From Deltaproteobacteria bacterium (GTDB lineage Bacteria; Myxococcota; Polyangia; Polyangiales; B10-G4), in assembly GCA_019312705.1 (NCBI GenBank), contig JAFDCW010000244.1, forward strand, positions 1 through 8,187: DNA of 8,187 bases, given 5' to 3'. The stretch's first letter is position 1, and every line of letters begins with the position of its first letter. Made by a program: the position numbers and the translations under genes. Shown in pieces: positions 1 to 4,645 of this stretch. Below the pieces are notes generated by a model, which ran no database searches, was not told where the DNA came from, and worked only from the letters and a program-made list of their open reading frames with translations.

Positions 1-522
1 GTAGAGGGCGAGGATCTCGTCCCTCCCGTCCGCTTCATCGCCATTTTCGTCGGGTACCCAAGTGCCGTGGCCCGAGAAGGAGAGGAGGAAGGTATCGCCG
101 GTGACCAAGGTCTCTGCGGCTCGGTCGATGGCTGTGATGAATTCATCGCCGGTGGCGTCTGGGCCCAGGAGCATCTGGGTCTCGAACCCCGCCTGGGCGG
201 CCGCTCCCCGCATATCAGTCGCATCATTCTCCGCACCTGAGAGCGGGCGGTTGGCAACGGGCAGACTCCACTGCACGTGGTCGACCCCAACGTGCAATGA
301 GATTCCCCTGGATACGGCCCGCGGGTCGTCGGCGTCGACGTGGGCGTCCGATGACGTTCCTGCGTCGGACGTCAGCGAGTCGTCATCGCACTTGCCGCCG
401 CCGCAGCCGTCACCGTCGCGGGCGTCATCGTACGACTCGGCCCCAAAACCCACGCAGCCGACGAGCGCGAGACACGTGAGAATGCCGAGGCAGTTGGCGG
501 AGTGGCGTGACGTATTGATGGC
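1..522 (-). CDS. Caspase-like (metacaspase, peptidase C14) lipoprotein, 3' end cut off by window, start unresolved
   Basis: This frame is open from about 522 down to base 1 and continues beyond the window. The peptidase C14 signature is clear: a first strand region (HVGVDHVQWSLP), then a segment reading LSGAENDATDMRGAAAQAGF, then a buried strand FLLSFSGHGTWVPDENGDE ending in DGRDEILALY. The His of SGHG (codon 69-67) is the expected catalytic His; the catalytic Cys would lie further on, outside the window. The N-terminal part has a hydrophobic stretch ending in a lipobox (LALVGC), followed by an Asp/Gly/Cys-rich linker, so the enzyme is probably an exported, lipid-anchored protein. Oddly, the frame has a stop at 525-523 and no ATG, GTG or TTG before the lipobox. 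Either an indel separates it from the ATG at 526 in another frame, or it uses ATT at 483. GTG at 453 would remove the signal. Family call is firm; substrate and role are unknown. Bacterial members cut mostly after Arg/Lys, which is family knowledge. Confidence 0.83.
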
Positions 523-589
523 TCATGGCAGCGATGCAACTGCCGTACCCAATCGAGACGCTGAAAACACGGGGTATTTGCCCTTCGAA

Positions 590-638
590 TGCCTGGTTTG
601 GTGGCGAGAGGCGAGGCCAGTGGCGGCCGAACCAGGCA
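590..638. repeat. Inverted repeat between the YkgJ gene and the caspase-like gene
   Basis: TGCCTGGTT at 590-598 is perfectly complementary to AACCAGGCA at 630-638, and the stem can extend a few pairs inward with G-T wobbles. It lies just downstream of the YkgJ stop. No T-run follows on either strand, so a standard intrinsic terminator is not supported; it could be a weak terminator, an RNA-stabilising hairpin or an operator for the caspase-like gene. Confidence 0.5.
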
Positions 639-646
639 GGCCCCCG

Positions 647-967
647 CTAGCTGACCTCGAAGTCGCGGCGGAACTCGAGGCATTGCGTACTGCCGCGTTC
701 GAAGTCGCGGCAGGTGGTGCCTCGGATGGCGTAGATTTGGCAGGCGTTGGGGCTGGCTTCGGTGCCGAGGTGCACGCAGGCGCCGGCGTCGTCGGCGGCG
801 AAGGCGACTTCGCCGAAGTGGCCCGGTTGGATGGCCTCCGTGAGGTCCGTACGACGCAGGCGGCGCCAGAAGACGAGGTCGTCTTGGGGGATCAGGATAC
901 GTCCGTCGTGGCCGGTCCGGCAGCAGGCACCGCAGGTGAGGCAGTCGAGCCCCGGGTCGGTGCTCAC
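647..967 (-). CDS. YkgJ family cysteine-cluster protein (predicted zinc/iron-binding)
   Basis: A 106-residue protein starting at GTG 967. Eight Cys residues lie in the YkgJ arrangement: a CxxCGxCC cluster at residues 9-16, then C64 (in GACVHL), C76 (NACQIY), C86 (TTCRDF) and C96 (GSTQC). The IYxxRxxxCRxFxxGS segment is typical of the family. Family members are small, presumably cytoplasmic proteins annotated as zinc- or iron-chelating; their biochemical role is poorly defined. There is no signal peptide. The start is set by the overlap with the upstream lectin gene: the sequence GTGA at 967-964 holds both this GTG and the TGA of that gene, suggesting translational coupling. A weak AAGG lies about 11 bases upstream. 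The same frame is open further upstream, to an ATG at 1078, but that stretch is Arg-rich and is a shadow of the lectin domain in another frame. Confidence 0.86.
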   Translation of the reverse strand: MSTDPGLDCLTCGACCRTGHDGRILIPQDDLVFWRRLRRTDLTEAIQPGHFGEVAFAADDAGACVHLGTEASPNACQIYAIRGTTCRDFERGSTQCLEFRRDFEVS

Positions 968-1410
968 GGAGCAGGGCCTTCGCACACGGCCGCGTAGTCC
1001 AAGCCGCAGTTCGCGTCGTTCCAGGACATCCCGGCGGCGCGGCCGTCCCACCCCACGACGCCGCAGTCCTCGTCGCAACCTCGGCCACAGTTGTTATTGG
1101 GTTCGTCCGGTGCCCAGGCGGTGTAGGTGAGGGTTTCCTCCGCGGCGCCGCGCCAGTCGCCCTCGTGGCCGCCGTCGTGAAGGCCCACGTAGGCGACCCC
1201 GAGGCCGCGGGCATACACCTCGCCGACGATGAAGTCGTTTTCGGTGGCATCCCCGATGAAGGCGAGGTCCTGTCCTCGACCGGTGCAGAGGTCCCGCGCC
1301 TCGTCGTAAGTGCGAGCTCCGGTACAGAAGGAGTAGATGCTTGCCCCGCGGACTACCGAGGTGCAGGTGCAGCCTTCGTCGATGCGCCCGTCGCAGTTGG
1401 TGTCGCGCAT
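964..1410 (-). CDS. C-type lectin domain part of the frameshifted MopE-motif lipoprotein (C-terminal fragment)
   Basis: This is the 3' half of the gene that begins at 2078, in a frame shifted relative to its 5' half. It starts inside a MopE-type motif (DTNCDGRIDEGC) and continues into a C-type lectin-like domain: an SIYSFC start, a helix with YDEARDLC, a WAPDEPNNNC segment with the EPN triplet (1104-1096), and a closing block GMSWNDANC...YAAVCE with the WND triplet (1023-1015). EPN and WND are the calcium- and sugar-contacting motifs of mannose-type lectins in animals, so calcium-dependent sugar binding is a reasonable inference, not proof. The ATG at 1410 is only the first ATG in this frame; the frame is open and looks coding upstream to about 1494, where a GDCDDGN segment precedes it. 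A separate start at 1410 would give a lectin without a signal peptide, which makes independent translation unlikely. The stop overlaps the YkgJ start. Confidence 0.8.
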   Translation of the reverse strand: MRDTNCDGRIDEGCTCTSVVRGASIYSFCTGARTYDEARDLCTGRGQDLAFIGDATENDFIVGEVYARGLGVAYVGLHDGGHEGDWRGAAEETLTYTAWAPDEPNNNCGRGCDEDCGVVGWDGRAAGMSWNDANCGLDYAAVCEGPAP

Positions 1411-2078
1411 CGTGCAGAGCTCGGCTTGTCCGGGGTTTCGGAACTCGTTTCCGTCGTCGCAGTCGCCGCCGCCGGCCGCGAAGCCGTCGCCGCCGGAGCA
1501 CCGCCGACATCGAGGAAGTAGAGCGTGGTCACGCCCTCATCGATCGTCCCGTCACAGTCGTCGTCCGAACCGTTGCACACCTCGCCGGTGGTCTCGGTCG
1601 CATCGTCGCAGACCGGGGCGCCGGTGATGCAGGCCACGAACCCTTCGTCGCAGAGGTCCTCGTCGGCGCCGTCGCAGGGGACCCCGATCATGGGATCGCC
1701 GCTCCCGTCAGGGGTTGCCGGATCACAGTCATCGTCGACCGCGTTGCAGAGCTCGACCCCGGTGCCCCAGGGTGTACAGCCGCCGTCGGGGACCGAGGAG
1801 TCCGGCGCGGTTCCCGTGTCGGGGCGAAGGCCGCTGTCCCGGCCCGAATCCACGCCGCTGTCGCTGGAATCCGCCCCCGCATCGCCGGCATCTCCGCCCC
1901 CGTCCGGAGGGACACGCACCCCCGCGTCCCCCTGGGGAACCAGGGCCGATTGGTCGAGGGAGCACCCGATGAGCCCGGCTGCGGCGAAAGCGCACGCCAG
2001 CAGCGCCGGGGGAATGCGAAGCATAACCTTGGTGTAACCCATGGTGCGGGGGCCGTCGAGGGGCCCCAAATGCTCCAT
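1353..2078 (-). CDS. MopE-motif lipoprotein, N-terminal part of a frameshifted lectin gene
   Basis: The N-terminal region has a hydrophobic signal ending in a lipobox (AAAGLIGC, Cys39), so the product should be an outer-membrane or surface lipoprotein. An Asp/Gly/Ser-rich linker spans residues 50-100. Two Cys/Asp motifs follow, of the kind found in MopE-type putative metal-binding proteins: ELCNAVDDDCD at 109-119 and EVCNGSDDDCDGTIDEG at 166-182. Genuine coding ends near residue 191, after TTLYFLDV (about 1500); beyond that the frame gives an Ala/Thr/Ser-rich tail of about 50 residues ending at 1353, which is out-of-frame translation of the rest of the gene. Start choice is uncertain. ATG 2078 has a good GGGGAGG ribosome binding site about 11 bases upstream, whereas inner ATGs at 2042 or 2024 would give a more normal signal length (Cys at 27 or 21) but poor binding sites. 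Whole gene: about 350-370 residues. Confidence 0.78.
   Translation of the reverse strand: MEHLGPLDGPRTMGYTKVMLRIPPALLACAFAAAGLIGCSLDQSALVPQGDAGVRVPPDGGGDAGDAGADSSDSGVDSGRDSGLRPDTGTAPDSSVPDGGCTPWGTGVELCNAVDDDCDPATPDGSGDPMIGVPCDGADEDLCDEGFVACITGAPVCDDATETTGEVCNGSDDDCDGTIDEGVTTLYFLDVGGAPAATASRPAAATATTETSSETPDKPSSARCATPTATGASTKAAPAPR
1488..1500 (-). other. Frameshift point joining the two halves of the MopE-lectin lipoprotein
   Basis: On the minus strand the frame encoding TTLYFLDV leaves its family pattern here, and the next frame picks up with GGDGFAAGGGDCDDGN followed by NPGQAELC, exactly what should follow in a MopE-type repeat. The change equals loss of one base or gain of two, in a CGG/GGC-rich stretch prone to indels. 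It may be a real mutation, a sequencing or assembly error, or (least likely) recoding, since I see no clear slippery heptamer. Confidence 0.75.
2049..2067. repeat. GC-rich hairpin near the start of the lectin lipoprotein gene
   Basis: GGGGCC at 2049-2054 pairs with GGCCCC at 2062-2067 around a seven-base loop. If translation of the lipoprotein begins at the inner ATGs (2042 or 2024), the hairpin lies in the leader RNA; if it begins at 2078, it lies in the first codons. It would hinder ribosome access to ATG 2042. Confidence 0.4.
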
Positions 2079-2101
2079 TCGCCCGTTGCCTCCCCTTTCG
2101 C

Positions 2102-2120
2102 TATGCTCCCGCGCCGGAGA
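2102..2120 (+). promoter_or_regulatory. Possible -10 box (TATGCT) and ribosome binding site before the zinc-ribbon gene
   Basis: TATGCT at 2102-2107 resembles a sigma-70 -10 box, without a convincing -35 at normal distance. GGAGA at 2116-2120, five to nine bases before ATG 2125, is a good ribosome binding site and decides that start over the in-frame ATG at 2041, whose extra 28 residues look non-coding. The -10 call alone is weak. Confidence 0.4.
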
Positions 2121-2124
2121 ACTG

Positions 2125-3843
2125 ATGCGTTACCTCTGCGTTCATTGTGATCACCGTTTCGAGTACGAAGGTGAGAAGAAGAAGCCCCGTTGCCCCGAGT
2201 GCATGCGCGTCGGGGGCGTCGAGAAGCTGAGCGACGCCGCCAAGGCCGGCGGGGGAGGGCAGCAACCGAAGTGGATGGTCCCCGGGGGCATCGCCCTCGT
2301 GGTCGCCCTCCTCGTTGGCGGCTACTTCTATTGGGCCCACGACGCGCCCGTGACCGTCGGGGAGGAAGTCCCGCTCCGGCCCCTCGACCGCGGCGAGCTC
2401 GAGGGCCACGCGCGCCGGGTGGGCGTCACCGTGCCCGAAGAGAACCTCGCGCTCTTCGATGCCGACGACGCCATCGAGGCCCTCGGCGATGACGCGGCGA
2501 CCGGGTCCTCGCCGGTCGCCAAGGCCGAAGGCATCGTCGAGGCGATCCGCGCGCGAGCGAGCGCTCGGGGCTACGTCACCTGGCCCACCAGCGCCCCCCG
2601 GGATACGCCCATCCGCAACGCCGCACGTTCGATGGAGCGCATGAGCGTCGACGACGCCGGCGAAAAGCTCTACTCCCTCGAGGTCGCCCTCGTCGCCGCG
2701 AGCGCGCTGCGCTCTCAGGGCGTCGACGCGATGCTCGTCGAAATCTATTCGTTCCCCGGGGACCGTCGCCCCCCGGACCCGAGCGGGCACTTCGGCTACT
2801 TCGGCATCGCGGTCTACGAGGGCGAGGTCGGCGAAGGAACTCCGAAGATACTCGACCCCTACGGCGGCCGCGGAACCGAGCCTGGCGAGGACGACTACCG
2901 AATCATCGATGATCTCGCGGCCCTCGGGGCATTCCAGAATCACCTATCCATTCACACCCTGGTCAACGAGGGCGAGCACGAGCGCGCCTTCGACTTGTCC
3001 GGGGAGGCCCTCGCGATGGACCGCCGCTCCCCCGGCATACGTTCGGTCCGCGGCGTGGTCTTGCTGACGTCCGGCGGCGCCGAGGAGGCCATGGCGGAGT
3101 TCGAGGCTGCGGCCCAGCTGCGCCGCGACGCGCCGCGCTTGAACAACCTCGCCGGCATCTCCATGGCCCAGCAGGACATGGACACCGCTTCTCGCCAGGT
3201 CGCCCAGGCCCTCGAGCTGCACAGCGACTTTGCGGGTGGCCACGCGACCCAGGCGGCGGTCTACCTCGCCCGGTCCGAAGTCGAGACGGCCCTCGGCGAG
3301 CTCGAGCGCGCCCAAGAGCTCGACCCCGAGCTGCCGATCCTTCCGATGCTCTGGGCCAACTACTACATGACCACCCACGACATGGACCGGGCTGCTGCGA
3401 AGGCTCTCGAAGCCATCGAGCGCAAACCCCACGATTGGCAGACCCGCCTTTCGTCGGCCCAGATCCTTCGAGCGGCCTCTCGCTACGACGAGATGAGGCT
3501 TCAGGCTCGGACCATCCTCGAGATGGTGCCCGCTGCCCAGGTGGCTCAGGTCACGGAGCTCATCGGGCGGATCCTCGGCCCGACAGCTCTCGAGGAGCCC
3601 CTCGATGACGATTTCCTCGACGAGGATGACGAAGAGTTGGGCAGCCTCGAAGGCGAAGGATTCCAGCTCGGCGGGGATGGAGATTTCGAACTCGGCGGCG
3701 GTGGCGGCGCCACAGGCGGCGGGAGCCTGCTCGGCGACGGCGACTTCGAACTAGGGGGCGGTGGCGCCTTGCCCCCGTCGGGTGACCCGAGCACACTCCG
3801 CCTCGGCGGTGGGGGCGGTCTACGCCTCGACCTCTCGGACTGA
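2125..3843 (+). CDS. Membrane protein with zinc ribbon, transglutaminase-like domain, TPR-like repeats and Gly/Asp-rich tail
   Basis: A 572-residue protein. Residues 5-26 form a four-Cys zinc ribbon (CVHC...CPEC). A Lys-containing linker leads to a single membrane helix at about 52-70 (IALVVALLVGGYFYW). Basic residues before the helix suggest the ribbon is cytoplasmic and the rest outside. Residues about 130-250 look like a transglutaminase-like domain: a helix with ALRSQGVDA, then a His in SGHFGYFGIAVY (H222) and an Asp in ILDPYGG (D244). The helix position where the catalytic Cys would sit reads LYSLEVAL (S184), so it may be inactive. Residues 272-470 are helical TPR-like repeats (for example LTSGGAEEAMAEFEAAAQL and VETALGELERAQELDPELP). 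The tail, from about 491, is acidic then Gly-rich with repeated [FL]x[L]GG units. The likely role is as an envelope scaffold; I cannot name the family. The next gene follows 41 bases on, probably in one operon. Confidence 0.85.
   Translation: MRYLCVHCDHRFEYEGEKKKPRCPECMRVGGVEKLSDAAKAGGGGQQPKWMVPGGIALVVALLVGGYFYWAHDAPVTVGEEVPLRPLDRGELEGHARRVGVTVPEENLALFDADDAIEALGDDAATGSSPVAKAEGIVEAIRARASARGYVTWPTSAPRDTPIRNAARSMERMSVDDAGEKLYSLEVALVAASALRSQGVDAMLVEIYSFPGDRRPPDPSGHFGYFGIAVYEGEVGEGTPKILDPYGGRGTEPGEDDYRIIDDLAALGAFQNHLSIHTLVNEGEHERAFDLSGEALAMDRRSPGIRSVRGVVLLTSGGAEEAMAEFEAAAQLRRDAPRLNNLAGISMAQQDMDTASRQVAQALELHSDFAGGHATQAAVYLARSEVETALGELERAQELDPELPILPMLWANYYMTTHDMDRAAAKALEAIERKPHDWQTRLSSAQILRAASRYDEMRLQARTILEMVPAAQVAQVTELIGRILGPTALEEPLDDDFLDEDDEELGSLEGEGFQLGGDGDFELGGGGGATGGGSLLGDGDFELGGGGALPPSGDPSTLRLGGGGGLRLDLSD
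3646..3840 (+). repeat. Imperfect Gly-rich peptide repeats encoded at the 3' end of the zinc-ribbon/TPR gene
   Basis: The decapeptide DGDFELGGGG occurs twice, at residues 518-527 and 538-547, and related FQLGG (513) and LRLGGGGG (558) units flank it. The third and fourth units share the [FL]x[L]GG core. This is a low-complexity, probably disordered tail that may mediate binding or assembly. Confidence 0.7.
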
Positions 3844-3884
3844 TCAACTCGTCGGGCGCCGTTCTTGACCCGGGGGACAATGAG

Positions 3885-4541
3885 ATGAGCGACGACCAAA
3901 ACGATCTCGGCGATTTGGGTTCCGGTGGTGGGCAGACGCCCCTCGGCCCGATGGCCTCCATGGAGGCGGACGAGAAGGCCATGCGCTCCGGGCGCGGCCG
4001 GATGCTCGCGATGATGATTCTGTCGGTCGTGGCTGCCATCGCCGCGCTCGTGGTCTACATGGCGGGCGGCGGTGACTCAGAGATGTATTCCCAGTACGGT
4101 CGCAACATCAACGGTCTCCGCCGCGCGCAGTTTGACGGATTCTGGGGGTGCGCCCTTCAGGGCGAAAACATTGATGACATCACGGACAATACGCAGCTGA
4201 TGGCAGCAATCGATACCCGCGCCGGCAACGGACGCGGTGCCTATGCGCGGCAGGTCCGTGACGAGTGCTTGGAGAAGCTCACCGAACTCGAGGCGGGGCT
4301 GCAAGCCCTCATCCCGCCGCCCGACCTCCAGGAGAAGAACCGCGAGCTCGAGGCATCCGTCGCCGCCGGACGCGGCGCGTGGAGCGACTTCATCGCTCAC
4401 CTCGAAGGAATCCAAGAGGACCAGGCGTATGACAGCGCCGGGGCCCGGGACAAAATCACCGCCATCGCCCGGGCCTGGTACGACTACCGGCGCCTGCACG
4501 GACAGCTCAACGACGGCGTTCGCGAACACCTCGAAGACTGA
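3885..4541 (+). CDS. Single-pass membrane protein with helical extracytoplasmic domain, family not recognised
   Basis: A 218-residue protein. The first 35 residues are acidic and Gly-rich (DLGDLGSGGGQTPLGP), followed by a basic patch RSGRGR (34-39) and a membrane helix at about 40-60 (MLAMMILSVVAAIAALVVYM). The positive-inside rule puts the N-terminus in the cytoplasm and residues 61-218 outside. The outer part is predicted helical, with a heptad-like pattern from about 120 to 175 (ECLEKLTELEAGLQAL and LQEKNRELEASVAAG), and contains two Cys, in WGCAL and DECLEK, that could form a disulfide. ATG 3885 has GGGGGA eight to thirteen bases upstream. It lies 41 bases after the zinc-ribbon/TPR gene with no visible terminator between, so the two proteins may act together at the inner membrane. 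No function can be assigned from sequence alone. Confidence 0.82.
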   Translation: MSDDQNDLGDLGSGGGQTPLGPMASMEADEKAMRSGRGRMLAMMILSVVAAIAALVVYMAGGGDSEMYSQYGRNINGLRRAQFDGFWGCALQGENIDDITDNTQLMAAIDTRAGNGRGAYARQVRDECLEKLTELEAGLQALIPPPDLQEKNRELEASVAAGRGAWSDFIAHLEGIQEDQAYDSAGARDKITAIARAWYDYRRLHGQLNDGVREHLED

Positions 4542-4618
4542 CGTTCTCCCGTCCGTTTGTTCCCCGGCCGAGCGGCGCGTATCCGGAGTCGCGTGGCTAC
4601 CCTCTCCACTCGCTGAAC

Positions 4619-4645
4619 AGAGCCCTCCCGCAACAGCCGGGCTCT
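4619..4645. terminator. Inverted repeat between convergent genes, possible bidirectional terminator
   Basis: AGAGCCC at 4619-4625 is perfectly complementary to GGGCTCT at 4639-4645 with a 13-base loop. It sits in the 103-base gap between two genes that end towards each other and touches the stop codon of the minus-strand gene, the expected place for a shared terminator. No T-run follows on either strand, so this is a modest call. Confidence 0.4.

Noticed and set aside
590..638. Intrinsic terminator after the YkgJ gene
   Set aside because: The stem is good but the loop is long and no T-run follows, so it was recorded only as an inverted repeat.
62..997. Long plus-strand open frame opposite the caspase-like and YkgJ genes
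   Set aside because: The minus-strand frames carry clear C14 and YkgJ motifs. The plus-strand product has no recognisable domain and spans two genes and the gap between them, typical of antisense frames in GC-rich DNA.
2086..2107. TTGCCT/TATGCT as a full sigma-70 promoter
   Set aside because: The two boxes are only 10 bases apart, too close for a standard promoter; only the -10 box was kept, as a weak call.
2101..2943. 280-residue minus-strand open frame opposite the zinc-ribbon gene
   Set aside because: No domain is visible, and the plus-strand frame has a zinc ribbon, membrane helix and a good ribosome binding site.
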